Assembly (NCBI GenBank): GCA_947447265.1
Contig: CANFKC010000008.1
Span: 1 to 64,000, forward strand
Direction of reading: 5' to 3'
DNA length: 64,000 nt
Origin: Chitinophagaceae bacterium
GTDB taxonomy: Bacteria; Bacteroidota; Bacteroidia; Chitinophagales; Chitinophagaceae
The position numbers and the translations under genes were made by a program. The notes below the pieces were generated by a model that was not told the origin of the DNA, did no database searches, and was given only the letters and a program-made list of their open reading frames with translations. How positions within the stretch are numbered: the first letter of the stretch is position 1; every line of letters begins with the position of its first letter. Positions 8,129 through 16,409 of this stretch are shown one piece after another.

Positions 8129-9871
8129 TTACTCCACCCGATAAACCGGGTAGCGCAAATAAACAGGTTCAAAATACGGGGAGTGCTTGTACACATAATC
8201 GAGTTGGGCGAAAGCATTGTGCGCGAATGCCGTATCTGAACTTTTCTTTTCTTCCAGACTGCGCCTGAGTTGGGCATCATTCCTTAACATTTCAGCAGCC
8301 TTATCTTCAAAAACATAATCGCTGAAACCTTCTTTTTGCTGCAATATGCCGTCGAAGAAATTCCAGGCGAAAAACGCATCTGGTGCAGTAGGTTCCAGGG
8401 TTTCAATCAGGTACCTTTTTGCTGGTTGGTTCAGCATAATCAGGAAATCACCTTTCTTAAATTTGATAACGTTTACGTCTGTGGTTACTTTAACGCTATA
8501 GTGCAGATAGTGCTTTTCGTAGGGGTGTTTGCTTGTTTCATAATTTTCAATGTGGTAGGCAGTTACACTTATGGTCGTGTCGCGGGGTAGTGGCTTCATG
8601 TCAACATTATTCCGCTTCAGCCTGCTTATAACCGCATTCCAGGCTCGTGGAATAATATATGCGGTCGGGGCCTTTACTGATTGCGTGGGTTTGTAGTCGC
8701 TATAGAAAGGTACGTCGCAGGTGTAAGGCTTGGCATGATCGTAAAACAAACGCGGCAAGCCCGAAACCTCACTGGGTTTATGCGTTGATGCATAGCCGTG
8801 AAACGAAACCATATCATGCTTTGACGAATCTACTTTCCAGTCCAGCGGAAATTCTTTTTTGCTTTGCAGCGCCAGCCTGTCAGCGGCACGCACCTGGTTA
8901 ATGGTTTCTGCATTTTTGCTCACCTCTTTCACAAGGCATTTCATCAGGTCTAGCGTAGCGATAACCCTGTCCTGATAGGGTTTCAGCATATGGGTTTCTG
9001 CGACGAAACCAATTGCCTGGAACAATGCCATGTAACCGGTCGCAAAGCGCGGCGGCTCATTAAAAGCGGTCCAGCCGTTTTCTGGTGTGTTGTCAAAGTT
9101 GTTTACGTAGGGCACCATATCGTAGCCCATTTTCTTCATGTCTTTAAAAAGCGAAGGGGTTAACGTATTGTGCATAAAGTCGCCCGTTTTGCCACCCAGT
9201 TTATTGTGTTGGGTTTCAATGAGCGTCATCAGGTGCTGGTAGTCCGCGCCATCGCTCACGTGGTTATCAATAAATACAGCAGGGTCGAGTGCCATAAAAA
9301 GTTGCTGCATGGTTTTGGTCTCATTGGCATCACACTTAATAAAGTCGCGGTTCAGGTCAAGGTTCTGTCCGTTGCCTCGGAAGCCATAGCTTTCAGGCCC
9401 GTTTTGTGTGGCTCGGCTAAAGCTGTTGCGGTTGAGTATACCGCCAATATTGTAGGCGGGTATTATGGCGAGCACTATGTTTTCCGGTATGGCAATTTTA
9501 CCCTGTGCTGCATCCCTGGCCAGAAGCATACTGGCATCAACGCCGTCGGGTTCTCCTGCATGAATACCATTGTTAATCAGTATAACTATTTTTCCCTCTT
9601 TTTGCCAGTGGGTTTTATTAAAGTCCCCATCGGTTGAAAAGTAGACTACGTTCACCGGGTATCCGCCATCGGCATTGCCCGCTTTTTCCATTTGTAAAGT
9701 GGTATAGCGTACATCAAGCTTTTTATAAAAGTCAATAGCCTGCTTCAGAGTGGCTGTCTTTTTGCCGCCCGATGTTTCGAAAGGGGTGGTAAGATCATCA
9801 TTTTTTTCTTGCGCGTAAGTAGGCGACAAAGTAAAAGACAGCAGTAAAAGCGGCAGCCAGCGTTTGTTCAT
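8129..9871 (-). CDS. M14 family zinc carboxypeptidase, exported
   Basis: A 580-residue protein with signal peptide (about 1-20). The zinc site of the M14 family is visible: HAGE with H104 and E107, and a third ligand H204 in IDNHVSDGADYQH, with the substrate-binding NLDLNRDF (R175) between them. A late GFVAETHMLK segment fits the catalytic glutamate region. The ~250 C-terminal residues form an accessory region typical of large periplasmic Bacteroidota M14 peptidases. It likely trims peptides or peptidoglycan-derived substrates in the envelope. A degenerate copy of its first codons lies at 11675-11721. Confidence 0.88.
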   Translation of the reverse strand: MNKRWLPLLLLSFTLSPTYAQEKNDDLTTPFETSGGKKTATLKQAIDFYKKLDVRYTTLQMEKAGNADGGYPVNVVYFSTDGDFNKTHWQKEGKIVILINNGIHAGEPDGVDASMLLARDAAQGKIAIPENIVLAIIPAYNIGGILNRNSFSRATQNGPESYGFRGNGQNLDLNRDFIKCDANETKTMQQLFMALDPAVFIDNHVSDGADYQHLMTLIETQHNKLGGKTGDFMHNTLTPSLFKDMKKMGYDMVPYVNNFDNTPENGWTAFNEPPRFATGYMALFQAIGFVAETHMLKPYQDRVIATLDLMKCLVKEVSKNAETINQVRAADRLALQSKKEFPLDWKVDSSKHDMVSFHGYASTHKPSEVSGLPRLFYDHAKPYTCDVPFYSDYKPTQSVKAPTAYIIPRAWNAVISRLKRNNVDMKPLPRDTTISVTAYHIENYETSKHPYEKHYLHYSVKVTTDVNVIKFKKGDFLIMLNQPAKRYLIETLEPTAPDAFFAWNFFDGILQQKEGFSDYVFEDKAAEMLRNDAQLRRSLEEKKSSDTAFAHNAFAQLDYVYKHSPYFEPVYLRYPVYRVE

Positions 9872-9964
9872 GTTGCAGTTTTATGAAACGCAATGATACA
9901 ATTTTTTTAGACTATGACTCGCTTGACTAATTCATAGCCATGATTGGAGGGCTGTAATAAGATG

Positions 9965-10858
9965 CTACAGTAAAGTCAACATTAGTTTTTGCCCGGAGCC
10001 GTCTCGAAATATAGCATAAAGAATGTATAATCCAGGAGTGTAACAACCAAGGTGCAGCCGAGCATTTTTTCCACTCACTTCCTGTGAAAATACTTGTTCA
10101 CCCAGCATACTTAGCATCTTGATTTCCACAATTTCGGATCCCGACTCTACGGTAAATTCACCATAATTGGGATTTGGAAATACTTTGATACTTGGATCCG
10201 TGGCTATATTATCAAACTCGTCTGGAAGGGATTTTGAACATTTAGAACAAGTTGTGTCTATGGTATACATCCACATATCTCCGTCCATGCCCCAAACCGA
10301 TGAAAAATTATCGATTCCTCCAAAAAACCAAAGATGCCCCTTTTTATCAGTAAAAGGCACCGCACCGCTTCTTACTGCAGGAGTGTTAGCCGCCGCAGGA
10401 ACGCCTTTTATGCCATAAATACTCGTATCCCTGGCGAAGGTATCATTGTCTACCCAAACCCAAATGTCATTTTTTATGTCGTAATACACTAAATCGTTCA
10501 GGCAAAAAGCACTGGAAGTATTTGTATATCCACCCATCAACCAAAGATTGTCACAGGCATCTATCCAGCATGCTCTCGCCTCGGCACGCTCATATGGCCT
10601 TAATATTGAAGATCGGACACATTCCACGCTTTGGTAATTTTTAGGATGGGGTGTTGTATCACGATTTACCCAGGTCCACATATTTGTTATTACGCTGTAA
10701 CGCCATAAAGTTGCGTTCGATCCTTTTAGATACCATAGATTTCCTTTACTATCAACCCACCGTGTAGTCAAGCACAGAATGCCCGGGAGTGTTGGCGCTG
10801 TCAGGTAAACCTTTAGTACCATATACTGCCGGCGGAGTAAAGGTAGTCGTGTCGCCAC
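9965..10858 (-). CDS. kelch-like T9SS protein, C-terminal part (separated by frameshift)
   Basis: This frame continues the protein that begins at 11579. Genuine homology starts near codon W of WVDSKGNLWYL, about position 10763; the residues before it (from 10858) are out-of-frame translation. It holds kelch-like units of the form W-x-D-x-x-x-NLW-L/Y followed by W-x-W-V, and ends in a T9SS type A sorting domain (from FPNPNYGEFTVES to LMLTLL). On its own it has no signal peptide and would not be exported. Removing one G from the acggtggg run near 10762 would fuse it to the N-terminal part. Confidence 0.6.
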   Translation of the reverse strand: MATRLPLLRRQYMVLKVYLTAPTLPGILCLTTRWVDSKGNLWYLKGSNATLWRYSVITNMWTWVNRDTTPHPKNYQSVECVRSSILRPYERAEARACWIDACDNLWLMGGYTNTSSAFCLNDLVYYDIKNDIWVWVDNDTFARDTSIYGIKGVPAAANTPAVRSGAVPFTDKKGHLWFFGGIDNFSSVWGMDGDMWMYTIDTTCSKCSKSLPDEFDNIATDPSIKVFPNPNYGEFTVESGSEIVEIKMLSMLGEQVFSQEVSGKNARLHLGCYTPGLYILYAIFRDGSGQKLMLTLL

Positions 10859-11579
10859 TCATCCATGTCCAGTTATTTGTTGCAATTTTATACCGCCACA
10901 TACAACCTTTATTGTCAAGCAACCAAAGGTTATTTGTTTTGTCTGTCCAGCACACTCCAATCTCAATGTTTGCAGGTGGTTTATTGGCAGTATCTTCCAC
11001 ATACTTTGTGCCATAATGGTAGGTGGTAGCGAAACTGGTATCTCCTTTCAGCCAGGTCCAGACATTAGCTGCAATGTAATATTTCCATAAATCAGAATAG
11101 CCAAAAGTTGCTGTACCGGTATCGTAGTATCCTAAGCCACCGTACAGCCAAAGACTACCAGTTTTATCAGCCCATGAATAACAGACGGCTCTTTCACCAG
11201 GAGTATTGTTTGTGTCTGGCACTGTTCTAGTCCCGTATACAGGCTTTTGTTCTAATTTATTATGGCCGTTTATCCAGGTCCATGTATTTGAGTTTGGGCT
11301 AAATTTCCATAAGTCGCTTCCAATTTTTTGCGAAAATTCTCCACCATATAACCAAAAATTCCCGTACGCGTCTGTCCACTCAACTGCTTCATAGGCACTG
11401 GGTGGCATGTTGGTTGTGTCCGGTAGCCCCCTAACACCATAGTTTCCGATAAAGTCCAGTGTGTCGCTTCCCTTCATAAAAGTCCACTGTCCTGGAACTT
11501 GCGCGCGGGATAGCATGCAGGAAAAAAATGCAGCGACCAAAAGGCCAAAGAATTTATGAAAGGAGTGTGTTGGGAACAT
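10752..11579 (-). CDS. kelch-like T9SS protein, N-terminal part (ends at frameshift)
   Basis: Starts with a signal peptide (about 1-26, ending SRAQ), followed by four kelch-like units of about 55-65 residues, each with YG-x-x-x-x-PD-x-x-N-x-P, W-x-D-x-x-x-x-x-W and W-x-W. The frame ends in the middle of the fifth unit (GHSVLDYTVG then stop). Aligned to its own unit GERAVCYSWADKTG, the expected reading GHSVLDYTWVDSKG is restored by removing one base, so this is a +1 frameshift. The whole product would be about 537 residues, secreted and surface-attached. Either a recent pseudogene or an assembly error. Confidence 0.65.
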   Translation of the reverse strand: MFPTHSFHKFFGLLVAAFFSCMLSRAQVPGQWTFMKGSDTLDFIGNYGVRGLPDTTNMPPSAYEAVEWTDAYGNFWLYGGEFSQKIGSDLWKFSPNSNTWTWINGHNKLEQKPVYGTRTVPDTNNTPGERAVCYSWADKTGSLWLYGGLGYYDTGTATFGYSDLWKYYIAANVWTWLKGDTSFATTYHYGTKYVEDTANKPPANIEIGVCWTDKTNNLWLLDNKGCMWRYKIATNNWTWMSGDTTTFTPPAVYGTKGLPDSANTPGHSVLDYTVG

Positions 11580-11674
11580 AAAAGGCTTTAGGCGAATATA
11601 CTAGAATTCAATTTGTGTTTTACAAATAGTCAGCAACTCCGAATGAGCTAGAAACAGTATGTTATTGAAAAGGT

Positions 11675-11721
11675 CAGTAAAAGCAGCAGCCGGCGTTTGT
11701 TGACGTTGCAGTTTTATGAAA
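11675..11721. repeat. decayed direct copy of the M14 peptidase gene start
   Basis: These 47 bases match 9842-9888 at 43 positions by eye. That segment covers the first codons of the M14 peptidase gene and its upstream leader. Here the start codon complement cat has become gac, so the copy cannot initiate. The two copies are in direct orientation and bracket the kelch-like gene. The rest of the 335-base gap 11580-11914 shows no convincing gene. Confidence 0.7.
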
Positions 11722-11901
11722 TGTAATTTTTCGGAATGGTATTTTTTCCGAAAAAGAAGAAATAGATAAACCCATCTAACGCGTTGGCCAAATCTTAACT
11801 TTTGCGGGTGCCGCGAAATATTCCCCTGTTGTGGCAATTAAATGGGCGTTAAACCCCCGTTAAACTCATATCGCTTAAATTTATTACCTTGGGTGCTTCT
11901 A

Positions 11902-11909
11902 TATATTTG
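11902..11909 (+). promoter_or_regulatory. putative -7 element TATATTTG of the histidine kinase gene
   Basis: An exact match to the Bacteroidota -7 word TAnnTTTG, only 5 bases before the ATG at 11915. A start point 5-7 bases downstream would give an almost leaderless mRNA. No clear -33 TTG is visible. Confidence 0.4.
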
Positions 11910-11914
11910 CATTA

Positions 11915-13198
11915 ATGAAAAGAATATTTCCTGTAATTGTAGTGTTGATCTCCCTGTCGGTGATAGGTATTTTGTTCATACAAATGTCCTGGATCTATAA
12001 TCAGATACAGCTGAAGCACGACGAATTTGAGAGGGGAGTGGAAAATTCATTGAACCAGATAAGGGTTTCAGTGCAGGGTACATTTATGTACAAAATGGGC
12101 GTTGTCACCGCCAATGATGAGTCGCGCGACAAATATCTCAAGGACAATTTTACGCTCCTTAATGGTTTTTCTAACGATGAGGTAGGGGAGATAATTAATA
12201 AAAATCTGAAGCAGAACAACGTAAAATATCCTTTTGAATTTTGCGTAGTGAATATTTTTAACAACATTATTTATCAGAGTGAAGGTTTCCAGGTAACCGA
12301 AATGAATATGGATCACACGGTGCAGCTTTCACCCAAGGGTTCAACGCGGTCAAAGGAAACATTGTACATAGCCATTCATGAGAACCGCAACCAGGTGATA
12401 GGCGAAATGTGGTGGATGATCGCTGCCTCTATTGTATTTACCTGCATCATTATCATGGCCTTTTTTGTTACGGTGCGCACACTCTTTAACCAGAAAAAAC
12501 TTTCTGAAATAAAGTCTGACTTCATCAACAACATGACGCATGAACTGAAGACACCACTTGCTACTATTTCATTGGCTATTGATGCGCTCACTAATGAAAA
12601 AGTAATTCATGATGCCGATAAAGTAAAGCTGTATAGCAGCATGATAAAGGAAGAGAACAAGCGTATGAATAAGCAGGTAGAAAAAATACTGCAGGCAGCG
12701 CGTCTTGAAAAAGAAGAAATAAAACTCAACCTTACTGAAATTGATGCCCACCAGGCCATTAATAAAGTTGCCGATAACCTCTCGCTGCAAATGCAGGAAA
12801 AAGGCGGCACATTGCAGCTGCGGCTTAATGCGCACGACCATACTATACAGGCCGATGATGTGCACTTTTCCAACATTATATTTAACCTGCTCGATAATGC
12901 TTTAAAGTACTCTGATAAGGCTCCTTACATTGAAGTAGAGACCATGAACAGCCATGCCGGCACCTTCGCCATAAAAATAAAAGACAATGGCATTGGCATG
13001 GATAAAGAGACGCAGTCGCGCATATTTGAGCGCTTCTTCCGGGCACATACCGGCAATCTGCATAATGTAAAAGGCTTTGGTCTTGGCCTTAGTTATGTGA
13101 AGGCCATTGTAGAGGCTCACGAGGGCAAAATAAAGGTGGAAAGCGTACCGGGCAAGGGCAGTACCTTCACGGTTACTTTTCCGCTGAAAGAAGCGTAG
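11915..13198 (+). CDS. membrane sensor histidine kinase (orphan)
   Basis: A 427-residue protein: TM1 (about 7-25), a periplasmic sensing region of ~140 residues without a recognised fold, TM2 (about 167-190), then HisKA with the H-box MTHELKTPL (His209) and a HATPase domain with N-box NLLDNALKYS, G1 box DNGIGMD and G2 box GFGLGLSYVKA. It autophosphorylates on His209 and passes phosphate to a response regulator. None is encoded next to it in this window, which is unusual for this Bacteroidota class of kinases, normally found in kinase-regulator pairs. Confidence 0.92.
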   Translation: MKRIFPVIVVLISLSVIGILFIQMSWIYNQIQLKHDEFERGVENSLNQIRVSVQGTFMYKMGVVTANDESRDKYLKDNFTLLNGFSNDEVGEIINKNLKQNNVKYPFEFCVVNIFNNIIYQSEGFQVTEMNMDHTVQLSPKGSTRSKETLYIAIHENRNQVIGEMWWMIAASIVFTCIIIMAFFVTVRTLFNQKKLSEIKSDFINNMTHELKTPLATISLAIDALTNEKVIHDADKVKLYSSMIKEENKRMNKQVEKILQAARLEKEEIKLNLTEIDAHQAINKVADNLSLQMQEKGGTLQLRLNAHDHTIQADDVHFSNIIFNLLDNALKYSDKAPYIEVETMNSHAGTFAIKIKDNGIGMDKETQSRIFERFFRAHTGNLHNVKGFGLGLSYVKAIVEAHEGKIKVESVPGKGSTFTVTFPLKEA

Positions 13199-13238
13199 GT
13201 AATGGTGAATGGTGAATGGAGAATGGTAAATGGTGTTG
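13197..13238. repeat. degenerate heptamer array, unit like ggtgaat
   Basis: Immediately after the kinase stop codon, five consecutive 7-base units starting ggt or gga (first two exactly ggtgaat) keep a strict 7-base register with substitutions in later units. It belongs to the family of period-7 spacers described in the findings. Confidence 0.75.
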
Positions 13239-13381
13239 TTGGTGCTCCAGCCGGGGTAAACGCATTAAAATGTATTAGCCCGAAAAGATTTACTTTGATT
13301 GTTTTAATGTGGATGTCAGTTACCCTTACTGGTTTTTCAGCTATCAACCATAAATCGTTACATTAATGCAATTTGCACGCA

Positions 13382-14680
13382 ATGAAACTATATTCAGCCT
13401 TTTTACTTTTTATTTTTTGTGCCTGTTATGGCATAGAAGGCTATGCGCAGCAGCACAATAAAACTTCGCAGTATGTATGGAAGCAACTTGTAGAAAGGAC
13501 CGTCTCTACCCACAATTGGATGGATGCGCAGGGGCAGAGACATGAGGAGCCTTCGTGTGATTCTCAAATGATAAAGTTCTTATTGTCGCCCGTATTAAGT
13601 GGCAAGGTAAAGGCTTATATACGAGGTTGGTTTGAAGACGATACCGACTACGTAAAATTCCGTAAGCCGATAACAAAAGAGGAGTTCCCGCTCATCATCA
13701 ATCCGCCGCCGACTTATGACACCGACATAATTGAAGATGTAACTGGTGAGCTGGATACGCTTGTACATTTGACTGCTATTTACCAACTATATACCGGAAA
13801 TTTAAGCGTTACCGAACAATGGGTATTTGATCCCGTAACCAGGAAAACAGAAGTTACAATACAGTGGCTGACTTTTAGCCTGGTATACCTTGGCGGCAGA
13901 GATAGCGCATATAAAGGGGAGACGCAACTGTTTAAGGTAAAATGGAGCGACTTAAAGGCGACAATACTCCAATGGTCGCAAACGCACAAGCAGCGCAATT
14001 TTCAGAGCTGCTGGTTATCGGCAATCTATGGATATCATGAGTTAAGGCAACCGAATCTCATGGTTGATACACAAGCGAGGCAACCATGCATTGTTTCAGC
14101 GAATACCATTACGCTTAATAACCTGCGATGCATTACCATGCCTGATACCAATCAATATGGTTTTCTTTCGCTCAGGGGGTTGCACAGGGCCAATCTTTGC
14201 TACGATATTTATCGCAATATTAAATCGGGGCAATTGAAGGCTTATGCCGATAGCGGTTTTAGATTTACAAGCGTTCTGTCGCCGACTAACATTGATTTCT
14301 GGCATGACGACGATACTACGCTTGTAGAAGGCCATAAAGGTTTAGATTCAACAGTTATCAGAAAGAAGGAGGTGTACTGGTACAGTCTTATTAACTATTG
14401 GCTCTCTGAACGCATGGTTTTTGACACACAAATGGGCGCATTGACTATAACCATAACCGGGGTCTCCCCTAGGTTTAGCGGAAGTGGGAACATGTTCCTG
14501 AAAAAGACAGATTTTGACATCTTTGATGAACAGCGTTTTCCAAAGCATAAGCAGATACCCTGGGTTCGTTACAAGGATCTGGAGCATAAACTGGCTGAAT
14601 ATGACCAATGGCATGGCGTCGACAACTTTTCATCGGCTATCTGGAAAAGCTATTTTTTACCGGTAAACTATGGAAGGTGA
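13382..14680 (+). CDS. exported protein with two tandem GldN-like modules
   Basis: Start taken at ATG 13382, which opens a clean signal peptide (MKLYSAFLLFIFCACYG, cut near YAQ); a TTG nine bases earlier is less likely. The ~432-residue protein has two related halves. Half one holds LSGKVKAY, VTEQWVFDPVTRKTEVTIQW and FKVKWSDLKATILQW. Half two holds KSGQLKAY, WLSERMVFDTQMGALTITI and WVRYKDLEHKLAEYDQW. Each set follows the order and spacing I associate with GldN/PorN, a ring component of the type IX secretion and gliding machinery. Normal GldN has one such module, so this looks like a fused duplicate or a distinct relative. The function is not established. Confidence 0.6.
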   Translation: MKLYSAFLLFIFCACYGIEGYAQQHNKTSQYVWKQLVERTVSTHNWMDAQGQRHEEPSCDSQMIKFLLSPVLSGKVKAYIRGWFEDDTDYVKFRKPITKEEFPLIINPPPTYDTDIIEDVTGELDTLVHLTAIYQLYTGNLSVTEQWVFDPVTRKTEVTIQWLTFSLVYLGGRDSAYKGETQLFKVKWSDLKATILQWSQTHKQRNFQSCWLSAIYGYHELRQPNLMVDTQARQPCIVSANTITLNNLRCITMPDTNQYGFLSLRGLHRANLCYDIYRNIKSGQLKAYADSGFRFTSVLSPTNIDFWHDDDTTLVEGHKGLDSTVIRKKEVYWYSLINYWLSERMVFDTQMGALTITITGVSPRFSGSGNMFLKKTDFDIFDEQRFPKHKQIPWVRYKDLEHKLAEYDQWHGVDNFSSAIWKSYFLPVNYGR

Positions 14681-14924
14681 TATTGGTTTAAAAATATTAT
14701 TTTCAATATCATGAGCCGAAAACAATGTACCAGGTATTTAAACCTACTCCCTCTGTGCACCAAATTTTTACCGATTGTGTAAGTTCTTACTCCATTTCTC
14801 ACCCTTTCCCCCTGACATAAATATGACATTGCAATAAAAAATATTTTTAGAAACAGCCTGAAAGCCGCGTCAGCACTGAGAAAACTTTTTTAAGAAATGT
14901 GTTTTAAGTTTCAGTATTGTGTTG

Positions 14925-14932
14925 TAGTTTTG
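14925..14932 (+). promoter_or_regulatory. putative -7 element TAGTTTTG of the act operon
   Basis: An exact TAnnTTTG word 64 bases before the chosen start of actA, in the 315-base A+T-rich gap 14681-14995. It is the best candidate for the main respiratory operon promoter; no strong -33 TTG is seen at the ideal distance. Nothing else is recognisable in this gap. Confidence 0.4.
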
Positions 14933-14995
14933 CCTCCGCTTTTATTATATAAAGGAAAGTTAATTTTCAAATTCATACTCGTGCCAGAATCAATA

Positions 14996-16264
14996 ATGCA
15001 ACTGTTTCGTATATGCTCCCGGAGTGCGCTCGCAGTTATTTTTGCTTTGCTCCTGTTAAACACTTCAGCAATTGCCGCCCCTGATGGTAAGGCATTATTC
15101 CAGTCCAATTGTGCGTCCTGCCACAATCCGCTGAAGGATGCAACAGGGCCTGCGCTGCAAAACATAGACAAGACATTCCCGAGCAAGGAATGGGGTTATG
15201 CGTGGATCCATAACTCAGCTGCATTGATCGCTGCAGGCGATAAGACAGCGGTTGACATATTCAACAAGTTCAACAAAACGGCAATGACTGCATTTCCTCA
15301 GTTGAAGAATGATGAAATCGACGCCATCCTGAAATATGTTGATGACTATAAAGCTCCACCAACTGCAGTTGCTGCTGCTCCGGGTGGCAATGATGGTGGT
15401 CAGTCAGAAGGTGGCAGCGGCATGGTGTATACCATCATTACACTTTCTTTACTGGTGTTGGCTGTTATCCTATGGCGCGCTAACCAAACATTGGGCCGCT
15501 CTGCTAACGAGAAAGAAGGTATCCCTAATGCAAAAGAAATTCCACTTTACAGAAACAAGGTTGTAATAGCAATGGTTGCCATCCTGGCATTCATTATGGC
15601 AGGTTACTGGTTAGTAAATGGTGCTATCAACGAAGGTCGCCAGCAGAACTACCAACCACTGCAGCCAATTTACTATTCTCATAAAGTTCACGCAGGTATT
15701 AACCAGATCAACTGTTTATATTGCCACGCTGGTGCTGAAAAGAGTAAACAGGCTATGATACCTTCTACCAACGTATGTATGAACTGCCACAAACAGATCA
15801 ACGAATACACTGGCGATAAAGATCATGCATTGGTTACAGCGGAAGGCAAAACCATTAACGGTACTGACCAGATCAAAATGTTGTATCAGTATGCAGGTTG
15901 GGATCCGGTTGCTAAGAAATACAAATTGGACAAGAACGGTAATATTGACGCTAAGCCAATACAGTGGGTTAAGATCCACAACCTTCCTGACCACGTTTAC
16001 TTCAACCACTCACAGCACGTGAAAGTTGGACAGGTACAATGCCAGCGTTGCCACGGCCAGATACAGGAAATGGACGAAGTTTACCAATTCGCTCCACTTT
16101 CAATGGGTTGGTGCATTAACTGTCACCGTCAGACAAAAGTGCAGTTCGATAACCAGTACTACAGCATCTTCCAGAAATATCATGAAGAAATTAAAGCTGG
16201 CAAACGTGATGGTGTAACTGTTGAAGAAATAGGCGGTACTGAGTGTCAGAAGTGCCATTATTAG
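14996..16264 (+). CDS. actA: alternative complex III multiheme cytochrome c subunit ActA
   Basis: The frame is open from 14897, but ATG 14996 begins a proper signal sequence (MQLFRICSRSALAVIFALLL), giving 422 residues. Six c-type heme sites are visible: CASCH (39-43), CLYCH (240-244), CMNCH (261-265), CQRCH (349-353), CINCH (373-377) and CQKCH (417-421). The last five match the pentaheme ActA core. The first lies in a separate N-terminal cytochrome c-like domain (about 30-120) joined by a Gly/Ser-rich linker and a membrane helix (about 142-160); a second helix lies near 190-208. In alternative complex III, ActA carries electrons from the quinol site to the terminal acceptor on the periplasmic side. 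Confidence 0.93.
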   Translation: MQLFRICSRSALAVIFALLLLNTSAIAAPDGKALFQSNCASCHNPLKDATGPALQNIDKTFPSKEWGYAWIHNSAALIAAGDKTAVDIFNKFNKTAMTAFPQLKNDEIDAILKYVDDYKAPPTAVAAAPGGNDGGQSEGGSGMVYTIITLSLLVLAVILWRANQTLGRSANEKEGIPNAKEIPLYRNKVVIAMVAILAFIMAGYWLVNGAINEGRQQNYQPLQPIYYSHKVHAGINQINCLYCHAGAEKSKQAMIPSTNVCMNCHKQINEYTGDKDHALVTAEGKTINGTDQIKMLYQYAGWDPVAKKYKLDKNGNIDAKPIQWVKIHNLPDHVYFNHSQHVKVGQVQCQRCHGQIQEMDEVYQFAPLSMGWCINCHRQTKVQFDNQYYSIFQKYHEEIKAGKRDGVTVEEIGGTECQKCHY

Positions 16265-16371
16265 TACATGGTAATTAGTACCTAGTAGATAGAGGTCGAC
16301 GCTAATAAGCTGATAAAAGAGTATTTTAAAGCGAGCGACTATATACTAAGTACTATCGACTAAATACTTGA
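16264..16371. repeat. two heptamer arrays in the actA-actB spacer
   Basis: Units starting gta (for example gtacatg, gtaatta) repeat at exactly seven bases over 16264-16291, and a second array with units like tactaag spans 16344-16371. Both are imperfect but keep register. They occupy most of the 145-base spacer inside the operon. Confidence 0.7.
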
Positions 16372-16409
16372 AAAAAAACATTTGAATTTAGAATTTTTGA
16401 ATATATAAT

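Noticed and set aside
11601-11837. 78-codon open frame on the minus strand before the histidine kinase
   Set aside because: It runs through the decayed copy of the M14 leader (11675-11721) and has no domain or signal; it is better explained as an accidental frame.
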